DNA of 13,591 nucleotides, taken from assembly GCA_023511755.1 (NCBI GenBank), contig JAIMAW010000008.1, positions 1 through 13,591 on the forward strand, in the 5' to 3' direction. Origin of the DNA: Candidatus Pacearchaeota archaeon. GTDB lineage: Archaea > Nanobdellota > Nanobdellia > Pacearchaeales > UBA284. This document shows positions 1-6,462 of the stretch, one piece after another (position 1 is the stretch's first letter; each line of letters begins with the position of its first letter). The translations under genes and the position numbers were made by a program. The notes under the pieces are model-generated. The model saw only the letters and a list, made by a program, of their open reading frames with translations, had not been told where the DNA came from and made no database searches.

Positions 1-155
1 ACGCTATAGTGAATTCTTTCCTGAAAATAATGCTTTTGGCTAAAGAGAAATACAAAAATATTGAGTTTAGAAAGTGTAAGAAGTGTGGCTTTGCCTCGAG
101 TCACGATTATTGTAAAGCCTGCTCGCTTCTAAGGGAATTGAAAAGAAAGAAATAA
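1..155 (+). CDS. C-terminal end of a TtuA/Ncs6-family tRNA 2-thiouridine synthesis protein (5' truncated)
   Basis: Only the last 51 codons lie in the window, read in the frame that starts at base 3 and stops with TAA at 153-155. The visible tail has a CxxCG pair followed about a dozen residues later by a CxxC pair (CKKCG, then CKAC) and a final LLREL. A closing zinc-finger-like arrangement of this kind, ending in C-x-x-C-x-L-L-x-x-L, is typical of the ATP-pyrophosphatase family that thiolates U34 or U54 in tRNA (TtuA, NcsA, CTU1). The ATPase core is outside the window, so the assignment rests on the tail alone, and TtuA cannot be told from Ncs6. The gene converges on the cyclase-like gene with only 3 nt between the two stop codons. 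Confidence 0.7.
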   Translation, partial: AIVNSFLKIMLLAKEKYKNIEFRKCKKCGFASSHDYCKACSLLRELKRKK

Positions 156-158
156 AAT
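140..158 (-). terminator. Possible T-tract terminator of the cyclase-like gene
   Basis: On the minus strand the 19 nt just after the stop codon are almost pure pyrimidine with several T-runs. Archaeal RNA polymerase commonly terminates on such oligo-T stretches. The tract also encodes the Lys-rich tail of the convergent gene, which could explain the composition by itself. Confidence 0.3.
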
Positions 159-1685
159 TTATCCTTTTCCTAGCGCTCTTTTAACAAACCATTCATGCTT
201 TTCCCTCATCTCCTTTGCTTCCTTGATAGAATAGACCTCGATAGCTTCGGTGTCTGTAAGGTACAAGGGCATTATCTTCTTTGCATTGACTACTCCCGAG
301 ACTCTCTCATAAACATTCTCTGGGATAAGTATCTCCCCGGCAAGGGCCTTGTTTGTTAGGGCTTTCGCCAGACTCATGGTGTTCCCTATCGAGGTGTACT
401 TGATTGTTTTGTCCTCTCCGATGCTACTCACTACAGCAAATCCTGTGTTGATTCCCGCCTTTATACTCAGCGCAGCATTGAGACCCTTTATCGAGGCATT
501 GAAAGCATTTGTTATCTCCCTAATCTCCTCGGCAGTCCTCACAGCCGCGACATCATGTCTGTAGCTCTTGATGACATTGAAGAATACTATAAGATTATTG
601 CCGTACAAATCCGCGACGCCCTGGTGGCTCCTTATTTTTTCAATAACTGCCTCGAAATATCTATCAAAAATCTTGCTAAAAGCCACAGGATCCTTTTTCC
701 TTAACTCATTGAACTGCCCAAAACCGTGTATCGGCATCATCAGGACGCTTATCTCCTGTTTTGTCCCATACACCAAGGAAGGGATTATCGCTCGCGCAGC
801 CAGTTTAGAAGCATGTCTGTTGAATGCAACTTTAATCTCATTGCTCACGTTTTCCGTAGGTTTTAGTATAACCTGTTCTCCTGCCATTCTTTTATCCACA
901 TTGATTATCTCCCTATGCTCTTTTGCTTTTGGTTTTCTTTCTTGTTTTTGTTTTATGTACAGGACTAGTAAGAAAGCAGCAATTATCAAAAGGACCATCG
1001 CCAAAATCCAGTTGTTCATTGGCTGCTTAGGCGTCTCGAGCTCGATTGTCGCCACGATGTTTCCGGTAAGAGGCACATCGACAATCTCGAAAGTCTCCTT
1101 GCTTGAGATAAACGCAAGGTCGTAGGTTCCTTTCGGCGCCTCTAGCTTGAATTCTTGAACCTCCCCGACATCCAAGTCTAGGGCTACTTTCTTTTTAGTT
1201 ATTTGATCATGGATTCTAAATTCTATTTCAATTGCCTTCTTGTAAGGCACATTGCCCTCGTTTGTAATCTTCAGTATGCCCTCCTCCAAATTAAATCCTA
1301 ATTTTTCAAATTCCTCAACAGTGACTGTCCTCTTTGCACTGAGTTTGCCAGATTCTGCAGTGGCTTCTATAATATACTCGCCAGGCAGAGTGCCCCGGAC
1401 AAACCTATACAATGTGTCTTTGCCGCTCTGCACAACTTCTTCGACAAGCACTGTCTCTTTGTAAAAGAAAGGAAATCTCCTCTCCCTGGAGGAGAGTCTC
1501 ACACTTACAGCGCCCTCGGCAATATCGCTTCCGTCCACGATTTTTGGGGTTATCATCAAAACCTCACCAGGTACGAAATATTCCTTGTTAATCTCTATAA
1601 CTATCTCTTTTGCCATGCCGAGACTAGCAGTTGCAGCCAAGACAAACAGAATAATTAGCACCAAAATAACCCCTCGCTTTTTCAT
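159..1685 (-). CDS. Membrane receptor with degenerate class III adenylate/guanylate cyclase domain
   Basis: The 508-residue protein begins with a signal peptide (residues 1-25, KKR then a hydrophobic stretch ending SLGMA). A beta-rich exported part (about 26-222) looks like two Ig/CARDB-type domains. One membrane helix (about 225-244) follows, then a basic linker and a cytoplasmic cyclase homology domain (about 308-490). Family landmarks are recognisable: VLMMPIHGF aligns with the first metal motif, VADLYGNN with the second, GINTG with the GIxxG motif, and YTSIGNTMSLAKAL with the nucleotide-binding helix. At the catalytic positions I read P318 and N363 for the two metal Asp, D359 and N435 for the base-specifying pair, and S438 and A442 for the transition-state Asn and Arg. 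The domain is therefore probably inactive and may bind a nucleotide or a partner instead. The start is fixed by a TATA box 25.5 nt upstream. The outer ligand is unknown. Confidence 0.8.
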   Translation of the reverse strand: MKKRGVILVLIILFVLAATASLGMAKEIVIEINKEYFVPGEVLMITPKIVDGSDIAEGAVSVRLSSRERRFPFFYKETVLVEEVVQSGKDTLYRFVRGTLPGEYIIEATAESGKLSAKRTVTVEEFEKLGFNLEEGILKITNEGNVPYKKAIEIEFRIHDQITKKKVALDLDVGEVQEFKLEAPKGTYDLAFISSKETFEIVDVPLTGNIVATIELETPKQPMNNWILAMVLLIIAAFLLVLYIKQKQERKPKAKEHREIINVDKRMAGEQVILKPTENVSNEIKVAFNRHASKLAARAIIPSLVYGTKQEISVLMMPIHGFGQFNELRKKDPVAFSKIFDRYFEAVIEKIRSHQGVADLYGNNLIVFFNVIKSYRHDVAAVRTAEEIREITNAFNASIKGLNAALSIKAGINTGFAVVSSIGEDKTIKYTSIGNTMSLAKALTNKALAGEILIPENVYERVSGVVNAKKIMPLYLTDTEAIEVYSIKEAKEMREKHEWFVKRALGKG

Positions 1686-1706
1686 GCTCCCAAGAGGAAA
1701 AGCCTC

Positions 1707-1714
1707 TATTTAAA
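1707..1714 (-). promoter_or_regulatory. TATA box of the cyclase-like receptor gene
   Basis: On the minus strand this reads TTTAAATA and is preceded by the A-rich, BRE-like AATAAAT. Its centre is 25.5 nt before the A of the ATG at 1685, so the transcript should start at or next to the start codon (leaderless). Confidence 0.7.
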
Positions 1715-1715
1715 A

Positions 1716-1734
1716 TTTATTGTTCTTTATTGTT
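1716..1734. repeat. Tandem 9-nt direct repeat between two divergent promoters
   Basis: TTTATTGTT occurs at 1716-1724 and again at 1726-1734, a period of 10 nt, about one helical turn. It lies directly upstream of the minus-strand TATA box, so a protein bound here would meet TFB at the receptor promoter. It is a candidate operator; low complexity is the alternative. Confidence 0.5.
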
Positions 1735-1738
1735 GGGC

Positions 1739-1763
1739 ATCAGGATAAAGATATCAGGATAAA
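1739..1763. repeat. Tandem 11-nt direct repeat between two divergent promoters
   Basis: ATCAGGATAAA occurs at 1739-1749 and 1753-1763 with a 14-nt period. It lies 43-67 nt upstream of the plus-strand TATA box at 1806, and beyond the 9-nt repeat pair as seen from the receptor gene. A site for a regulator of one or both genes is possible. Confidence 0.5.
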
Positions 1764-1805
1764 AACGCAATACATTGCAAGAGACTATAATGAATTATAA
1801 TAAAC

Positions 1806-1813
1806 TTTATATA
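1806..1813 (+). promoter_or_regulatory. TATA box of the exported-protein gene
   Basis: TTTATATA preceded by the BRE-like AATAAAC. Its centre is 25.5 nt before the ATG at 1835. It decides the start of the following gene, because the upstream in-frame TTG (1775) and ATG (1790) would lie before the transcription start. Confidence 0.7.
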
Positions 1814-1834
1814 TTCAAGGAGCCCCTTGATAGT

Positions 1835-2866
1835 ATGGTCCTTAAATCTCTGTTAATTCCTTTTCTTTTCCAGGTAGGCCCTACTATAGAGGAAGCAAGG
1901 GCGGAGATTATAAAGTATTGTGATAGGTTTTTCACACAGATGATCCGGAGCGTAGAAACTAAGGACATGAAAAGTTTGCTCAAGTTCAATGAGGATTTTG
2001 ATACCACTGCTTTCAAAGAAATAATACTCGGGGGCGAAAAGCAAAATAAGAAACAAGCCATTCTTGCCAGCCTAAAAGAACAAAAGGATGAGGCCCTAAC
2101 CGCGATAAAAAATGCAGATATTAAAAAAGGAAAAGGCTGTTCTGTCATCTTATCCTACCAATGGGACGGATGCAAGGTAGAAGAGGAGTATTCTTTCAGC
2201 CTTCCCGGGAAAAGCACATGGGTGCTTAGTGAAATCAAAACAGGAGAACGAACTATTTATGTTGGGGATTATCTCACTAAAGAGGAAAGAGAGAAAGTAA
2301 ATAAGGAATTTGATGAACTTGCTAAAAGCTATTCTCCAGAGAAATTTGATGATGGCATAGATGGGAAGATAAATAGGGGCGAGATAGTGCTAGAAAAACC
2401 GAGAGAAGAGGCGAGAGAAGAGCAAGTAGCATCGCCTCTTGAATTTTCTGTAGAGGAGGAGTATACAAGGATAGTTTATGCTAAGGAGTTGTGGGAGGTT
2501 GAGAATCTGCCCATCTCCGAGACGTTAGAGAAAGAGCTGGAAGGAAAGTATCACAAGGTATGGGTTCTTAAAATTAAAGTCAGGGGCACCTCAGCAAAAG
2601 AGGAGTATGTCAGTTTTGAGGTTTTGCCTCTCGTGGATTCTAGAGGCAATACATATTATCCAATATCCCGCTATGATGATTCTTTCTGGAAGATATTTAA
2701 CGGAGACGCAGAGATGGATTACACTGTGACAGAGAGAACACCCATAACAAGGCAAGTTCCCTTTTTGTACTGGTCCAATGCTGATCCATGCTGGCAAAAA
2801 CACCTTATCCCAAGAAATACGATTTTCAAAATAGGCGATAGCAATACTGAAGTAAGAAGCCCTTGA
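1835..2866 (+). CDS. Predicted exported or membrane-tethered protein of unknown function
   Basis: I do not recognise a family with certainty. The 343-residue product (start chosen from the TATA box, leaderless) opens with a short hydrophobic stretch (about residues 4-15) that may be a signal or anchor. A helical segment (about 20-95) is followed by a beta-like part with two Cys (102 and 113). A highly charged linker (about 140-205) rich in Glu and Lys comes next, then a C-terminal beta-sandwich-like domain (about 235-335). That last part, with alternating hydrophobic strands and a D-S-R-G-N-T-Y-Y turn, resembles DUF4352-type Ig-like domains of bacterial and archaeal surface proteins, a weak call. 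It is divergent from the cyclase-like receptor and shares its regulatory region, so joint control is plausible. The hydrophobic N-terminus is short, and a cytoplasmic location cannot be excluded. Confidence 0.6.
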   Translation: MVLKSLLIPFLFQVGPTIEEARAEIIKYCDRFFTQMIRSVETKDMKSLLKFNEDFDTTAFKEIILGGEKQNKKQAILASLKEQKDEALTAIKNADIKKGKGCSVILSYQWDGCKVEEEYSFSLPGKSTWVLSEIKTGERTIYVGDYLTKEEREKVNKEFDELAKSYSPEKFDDGIDGKINRGEIVLEKPREEAREEQVASPLEFSVEEEYTRIVYAKELWEVENLPISETLEKELEGKYHKVWVLKIKVRGTSAKEEYVSFEVLPLVDSRGNTYYPISRYDDSFWKIFNGDAEMDYTVTERTPITRQVPFLYWSNADPCWQKHLIPRNTIFKIGDSNTEVRSP

Positions 2867-2895
2867 TGAGGCCCTATTTGGTTGTTTAAGTTAAT

Positions 2896-2903
2896 TTTAT
2901 AAA
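2896..2903 (+). promoter_or_regulatory. TATA box of thrS
   Basis: TTTATAAA, preceded by AAGTTAAT. Its centre is 25.5 nt before the ATG at 2925, predicting a leaderless thrS message. Confidence 0.75.
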
Positions 2904-2924
2904 TCTCCCCTGTCTACTAGTTTT

Positions 2925-4859
2925 ATGAAGATACTGACTCTTCACTGCGACTATATCCGCTTCAAGCCTGTCAAAGCCGCTATATCGAAGCCAGAGGAGA
3001 TAAAAAAAGAGGCAAAGCTTGGAAACGAGATAAAGGAATGTCTTGTGGTATTAAGTGCAGTCGAGAAGCAAGATGAGGGCAATGAGAAGGCCATAGTCAA
3101 GAATCTCGTATCTAATGTCAAGAGTATAGCAGTACAAGTGAAGGCAAAGAAGATAGTTCTGTACCCTTATGTTCATCTTACAAATACACCATCAAAGCCA
3201 GACACCGCCCTATTTGTCCTGAGAGAGGCCGAGAAAGAATTGAAAGAACTAAAGTTCAGCGTCATCAGGGCGCCCTTCGGGTGGTACAAGGAGTTCGAGC
3301 TCAAGTGCAAGGGGCATCCGCTCAGCGAGCTTTCTCGCGAGATTAAGACAGAGGAGATAGCCCCAGGTAAAAAAGAAAAGGGAGAAGGAGCAGCTGAATC
3401 AGAAGCACTGAAGGCAGAAAAGAAACTCAAGTCAGAATGGTTCATACTTACTGATACAGGTAAGCTCCACAGGCTTAAATTCGGCAAAGGTAAAAACAAA
3501 GACGAACTTGCCGGCTTTGATTTTTCCAAACATGCCGCCTTGGAAAAACTTGCTCGTTATGAGATGAAAAAAATAAGGGTAGTTGGCCAAGAGCCAGCCC
3601 ATGTTAAGTACATGAGGAAACTCGAGCTAGTTGATTATGAATCCGCAAGCGACCCAGGCAATTTGAGATATTATCCGAAAGGCCGCATGGTCAAGGCGCT
3701 GATAGAGGATTATGTTACGAAAAGGATGCATGAATACGGCGCCCTCGAGGTAGAAACTCCGATAATGTATGACTACGAGCATCCCAGCCTTAAAGCATAT
3801 TTGAACCGCTTCCCGGCAAGGCAGTACAGCATAGACACGCCGAACAAGAAAGTGTTCTTGAGGTTCGCAGCATGCTTCGGGCAGTTCATTATGGCTAGCC
3901 AAGCAGTGATAAGCTACAAGGATTTGCCGCTCAAGCTTTATGAGCTGACAAAATATAGTTTTAGGGTAGAGCAGCGTGGCGAGCTTGTCGGCCTGAAGCG
4001 ATTGAGAACATTTACAATGCCGGACTGCCATGCATTATGCAAGGACATCGAGCAGGCAAAGCAGGAGATGGCCTTGCGCTTTATACTAGCAAAAGACGTC
4101 CAGCAAAATATAGGTCTGGATTTCCACAATCTCGAATTGGCTATAAGAGTAACAAAAGATTTTTATGAGAAAAATAAGGAATTTATCGTCTCGCTAGTAA
4201 AGGAATTCGGCAAGCCAGCCTTGCTCGAAATGTGGCCTTCCCGTTTCTTCTACTTCGTTACAAAATACGAGTTCAATTTTATCGACTCGCTTAACAAAGC
4301 ATTCGCCCTGAATACAGACCAGATAGACGTTGAAAACGCAGAGCGTTATGGCATTTATTATGTTGATGAACACAACAAAAGAAAACCCGTGACAATCCTA
4401 CATCTCTCGCCTTCTGGGGCAATAGAGAGAGTCATGTGCTCGTTGCTAGAACAGGCATATTTTGATGAGAAGCAAGGCAAAAACCCTTGTTTGCCTTATT
4501 GGCTTTCACCTACGCAAGTGAGGATTGTCCCGATAAGCGAGAAATTTATAAATGAGGCTGTAGCTCTTGCCGAAGACCTCAATGACCTGCCTTGTCGCGT
4601 TGATGTCGACGACCGACCTCTCCATGTTGAAAAAAAAGTGCTTGAGGCTGAGCAAGAATGGGTGCCTTTTGTAGTGTGCCTCGGCAAAAGAGAGCTCGAA
4701 AAGAAGAGCCTCAATGTCAGAATCAGAAGAATGAAGGGCAAAGTGATAGAGATAAAGATGCCAGAGCTCAAAAAGCTGCTCGAGCAGGAACAGAGAAGCA
4801 TGCCATGGCGCCCGTTACCATTGCCACTTCTTCTTAGCAAGCGTCCGAAATTCGTGTAG
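2925..4859 (+). CDS. thrS: Threonyl-tRNA synthetase, archaeal type
   Basis: Charges tRNA-Thr in the cytoplasm. The N-terminal domain (about 1-140) is the archaeal editing domain related to D-aminoacyl-tRNA deacylase, which removes mischarged serine; H84, K122 of the FGWYK motif and H131 are visible. A charged linker follows (about 141-170). The class II catalytic core (about 225-525) has motif 2 with R347 (FRVEQRGEL), the zinc ligands C317, H369 and H493, and motif 3 (SPSGAIERVM, R502). The C-terminal anticodon-binding domain (about 528-625) precedes the ending RPLPLPL...LSKRPKF, which is typical of archaeal ThrRS. At 644 residues it is full length. No SD is needed because the promoter is placed for a leaderless start. 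A 164-codon gene follows after 14 nt and is probably co-transcribed. Confidence 0.97.
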   Translation: MKILTLHCDYIRFKPVKAAISKPEEIKKEAKLGNEIKECLVVLSAVEKQDEGNEKAIVKNLVSNVKSIAVQVKAKKIVLYPYVHLTNTPSKPDTALFVLREAEKELKELKFSVIRAPFGWYKEFELKCKGHPLSELSREIKTEEIAPGKKEKGEGAAESEALKAEKKLKSEWFILTDTGKLHRLKFGKGKNKDELAGFDFSKHAALEKLARYEMKKIRVVGQEPAHVKYMRKLELVDYESASDPGNLRYYPKGRMVKALIEDYVTKRMHEYGALEVETPIMYDYEHPSLKAYLNRFPARQYSIDTPNKKVFLRFAACFGQFIMASQAVISYKDLPLKLYELTKYSFRVEQRGELVGLKRLRTFTMPDCHALCKDIEQAKQEMALRFILAKDVQQNIGLDFHNLELAIRVTKDFYEKNKEFIVSLVKEFGKPALLEMWPSRFFYFVTKYEFNFIDSLNKAFALNTDQIDVENAERYGIYYVDEHNKRKPVTILHLSPSGAIERVMCSLLEQAYFDEKQGKNPCLPYWLSPTQVRIVPISEKFINEAVALAEDLNDLPCRVDVDDRPLHVEKKVLEAEQEWVPFVVCLGKRELEKKSLNVRIRRMKGKVIEIKMPELKKLLEQEQRSMPWRPLPLPLLLSKRPKFV

Positions 4860-4873
4860 TTTTGTACTAAGAA

Positions 4874-5368
4874 ATGTCATTTCAAACCATACTAAAAAGA
4901 TTGAAAGAATCATCTGAATTCAAAAGGTTCAAGAGGAAGCATAGAAACATCTTCTTGTTCAGCGCTTTCTTTGTCCTGAAGCCCGATTTTGAAACTGACA
5001 CGCAGCAACTCGATTATTTCCTGGAGAAAAACAAGGCAGCGACTTTCTATATTGATAGGGATATCAAACATAAGATAGACGAGTTCAGCCCCCAAAGCAA
5101 TATCACGGCACTCAACGAGAGAATAAAAATAGACCTCAAGGACTTGAGAGAGATAATCAAGAACGAGCTCGAGAATAAGTCGCTCAAGGAGTCAGAAGTC
5201 AACAAGATTATAGCGATCCTACAGAAAGTAAATAACAGGCAGATGTGGAATGTAACGTGTATGCTGACAAGCTTGAAAATCCTGCAGCTTCATATAGATT
5301 GTTTCACGGGAGAAGTCATAGAGAGCAAGCAAGGAAGTATTTTTGATTTTATACAAGTCAAGAAATAA
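4874..5368 (+). CDS. Uncharacterised 164-residue protein co-transcribed with thrS
   Basis: I do not recognise this protein. It starts 14 nt after the thrS stop with no clear SD and no TATA box of its own, so it probably shares the thrS transcript. The N-terminus is basic (KRLKESSEFKRFKRKHR), followed by a hydrophobic strand-like segment (NIFLFSAFFVLKP) that is too interrupted for a firm membrane helix. A helical middle part (about 80-120) follows, then a C-terminal block (about 122-160) with NRQMWNVTC and LHIDCFTGEVIES. The strand-turn D-x-x-T-G-E-V resembles the strand pair of PepSY-like folds, a loose likeness only. Cys occurs at two places in this block. The last 11 nt overlap the end of the convergent scpA. 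An intact frame and neighbour-like base composition support a real gene. Confidence 0.75.
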   Translation: MSFQTILKRLKESSEFKRFKRKHRNIFLFSAFFVLKPDFETDTQQLDYFLEKNKAATFYIDRDIKHKIDEFSPQSNITALNERIKIDLKDLREIIKNELENKSLKESEVNKIIAILQKVNNRQMWNVTCMLTSLKILQLHIDCFTGEVIESKQGSIFDFIQVKK

Positions 5369-6212
5369 TCTCTTTTTTTTCTTCTATTCGCTCTTCTGCC
5401 CATTCTTTTTTCGGGGCATTCTCCTTGAGCCATATATTTATTTCCTCAAAAGGAGCCGGTTGTTCTAGTACTATTTTCTCTTGGGTATCTAGATGTAACA
5501 CTGGCAAGAATCCAGCTATCTTCTCGTCCCTGCTTTCCCCCACGAGCATAGTGTATGTCAACTTTTCTTCATCATTTTTTTTGCCAAGAAAAAAATCCCT
5601 GATTTTTTTGTACAGTTCAATGATCCTCTGTTTGACGTCAACAGTTTTTCTTGGAAGGACAGTCTCAATGTTATATCTTGCTCTCCTAAACGCAAGCTCT
5701 TTTTTTATCCTTCTGTGCTCTGTGTTTATTGCCTTGTCCAAGGCAACCATCAGCTCTTGGAGTGTAACCTTGCGACCGCGAGGCAAAGGCGTTTTCGGCA
5801 GTATCTCCGGCAACTCACCATCGTAAAAATCAATTATCTGGCTTGGCCCAACAATTTCATCTTTCCTCGTTTTTTCCTCAAAAAGAATTTCGTCTATGCT
5901 CAATATATTATCACGTAATCTCTCGGACTTGATCCTCAGCAGCAAGGCTGCTGCCAAGAGGACCTTGGAAGAGATGAAGAATGTCCCTTCCTCAAGCTCT
6001 TGCAACTGCCTGATTTTCTCGACGTATTTCCGAGCCAAGAGCCCCAGGTCTATATCCCATGGGTCGAGCTGTTCTGTCTGTATCAAGTCATATATAATGG
6101 CTTGCCAGCTAAGCTCTCGGGAAATGAGCAGGTCATAAAGCTGGTCCTGCCCTATCTTGTTATTCTTGTAGCCATTGCTACGGCCATCGTTATCATTTGC
6201 GTAGCTTTTCAT
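5358..6212 (-). CDS. scpA: ScpA, kleisin subunit of the SMC chromosome-segregation complex
   Basis: ScpA bridges the SMC ATPase heads and recruits ScpB to shape and segregate the chromosome. The 284-residue protein has the family's N-terminal SMC-binding part (about 23-100) with the hallmark DPWDID at 50-55 and the helical stretch ISSKVLLAAALLLRIKSE. A variable middle follows, then a C-terminal winged-helix-like part (about 195-270: FLPVLHL, then VLEQPAPFEEINIWL). The first 20 residues are polar and non-conserved, but a TATA-like box at the right distance supports the ATG at 6212. ScpB is encoded 2.5 kb away in a different transcription unit, not next to scpA as in many bacteria. No smc gene is in the window. 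The 3' end overlaps the convergent gene by 11 nt. Confidence 0.92.
   Translation of the reverse strand: MKSYANDNDGRSNGYKNNKIGQDQLYDLLISRELSWQAIIYDLIQTEQLDPWDIDLGLLARKYVEKIRQLQELEEGTFFISSKVLLAAALLLRIKSERLRDNILSIDEILFEEKTRKDEIVGPSQIIDFYDGELPEILPKTPLPRGRKVTLQELMVALDKAINTEHRRIKKELAFRRARYNIETVLPRKTVDVKQRIIELYKKIRDFFLGKKNDEEKLTYTMLVGESRDEKIAGFLPVLHLDTQEKIVLEQPAPFEEINIWLKENAPKKEWAEERIEEKKEIIS
5371..5380 (+). terminator. Oligo-T terminator of the thrS unit
   Basis: A run of eight T (5373-5380) begins 5 nt after the stop of the 164-residue gene and continues into a pyrimidine-rich stretch. This fits archaeal oligo-T termination. The same bases encode the Lys/Glu-rich tail of ScpA on the other strand. 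Confidence 0.45.
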
Positions 6213-6233
6213 TATTACAAGAAGAAAAAGTGG

Positions 6234-6241
6234 GTTAAAAA
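6234..6241 (-). promoter_or_regulatory. TATA-like box of scpA
   Basis: On the minus strand this reads TTTTTAAC. It is weaker than the other boxes in the window, but its centre is exactly 25.5 nt before the A of the scpA ATG. The stronger TTTATAAA at 6281 could also serve scpA with a leader of about 47 nt. Confidence 0.5.
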
Positions 6242-6280
6242 GAATTAGTAACTACTACATAATTACTACACACCGAAAGA

Positions 6281-6288
6281 TTTATAAA
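6281..6288 (+). promoter_or_regulatory. BRE/TATA promoter with no gene start behind it
   Basis: TTTATAAA preceded by CCGAAAGA, the same CCGAAA-type BRE found before the TATA box of the gene at 13183. The BRE points the promoter to the right, with a predicted start near 6310. No ATG lies at that distance, unlike every other such promoter here. The TATA itself is palindromic, so leftward use toward scpA cannot be excluded. Confidence 0.5.
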
Positions 6289-6320
6289 CTCCAGACGCCT
6301 TGGTTTTTTATCACCTCTTT

Positions 6321-6413
6321 TTACCCAGGAAAGGCTTGAGGGGACATCTCCTTGATTTTCCCGAGAGTCTTTCCCAGGGTTTTCAATCCTGTCATTTGAT
6401 CCTTTCTGTTCAT
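6321..6413 (-). CDS. Possible 30-residue basic peptide
   Basis: An ATG at 6413 opens a 30-codon frame ending in TAA at 6321. The peptide is basic with an internal repeat, TLGK-TLGK at residues 12-19, followed by IKEM. All four repeated codons differ synonymously between the copies (ACC CTG GGA AAG, then ACT CTC GGG AAA), which hints at selection on protein rather than DNA. A TATA-like TTAAATAA (6457-6464) would give a leader of about 22 nt, but there is no SD and the spacing rule of the window is not met. It overlaps the candidate RNA on the plus strand, and at most one may be real. Confidence 0.22.
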   Translation of the reverse strand: MNRKDQMTGLKTLGKTLGKIKEMSPQAFPG

Positions 6414-6422
6414 CTTATTAAT

Positions 6423-6438
6423 AAAAACTGAGGTTTTT
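6423..6438. terminator. Short hairpin with T-run on both strands
   Basis: AAAAAC (6423-6428) pairs with GTTTTT (6433-6438) around a 4-nt loop. It ends in five T on either strand, so it could stop a plus-strand RNA starting near 6310 and also the long minus-strand operon, about 100 nt past the S27ae stop codon. Confidence 0.4.
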
Positions 6439-6462
6439 AGCGGATTACGCCATTATTTATTT

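Larger units (their letters stand above)
6310..6438 (+). ncRNA. Candidate small structured RNA
   Basis: Part of the 324-nt stretch between scpA and the S27ae gene. The predicted transcript starts 25 nt after the orphan BRE/TATA promoter and would end at a hairpin followed by five U. Inside, 6328-6336 pairs with 6366-6374 (9 bp, one G-U) and encloses a smaller G/C-rich hairpin (GGGG with CTCC). Bases 6375-6379 pair with 6387-6391 around a 7-nt loop. No match to tRNA, 5S, SRP RNA, RNase P RNA or C/D-box guides was recognised. A 30-codon frame on the opposite strand covers most of the same bases. The call is tentative. Confidence 0.3.

Noticed and set aside
1775-1834. Upstream in-frame starts (TTG at 1775, ATG at 1790) that would add 15-20 residues to the exported protein
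   Set aside because: They lie before the predicted transcription start given by the TATA box at 1806-1813, and they would put a polar stretch in front of the hydrophobic N-terminus.
3627-4031. 134-codon minus-strand frame inside thrS
   Set aside because: It is antisense to the ThrRS catalytic core, whose motif 2 and zinc ligands establish the plus frame.
6308-6317. ATCACCTC resembling the 3' end of 16S rRNA
   Set aside because: An 8-nt match is expected by chance in a window of this size, and no other 16S-like sequence surrounds it.
6375-6391. A 5-bp stem with a 7-nt loop resembling a tRNA T-arm
   Set aside because: The loop TTTTCAA lacks the TTCRANY consensus, and no acceptor, D or anticodon arm can be built around it.
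6310-6438. RNase P RNA or SRP RNA
   Set aside because: An AGGAAAG near the start recalls the first conserved region of RNase P RNA, but the partner region with ACAGAA is absent and the stretch is too short. SRP RNA signature loops were not found.
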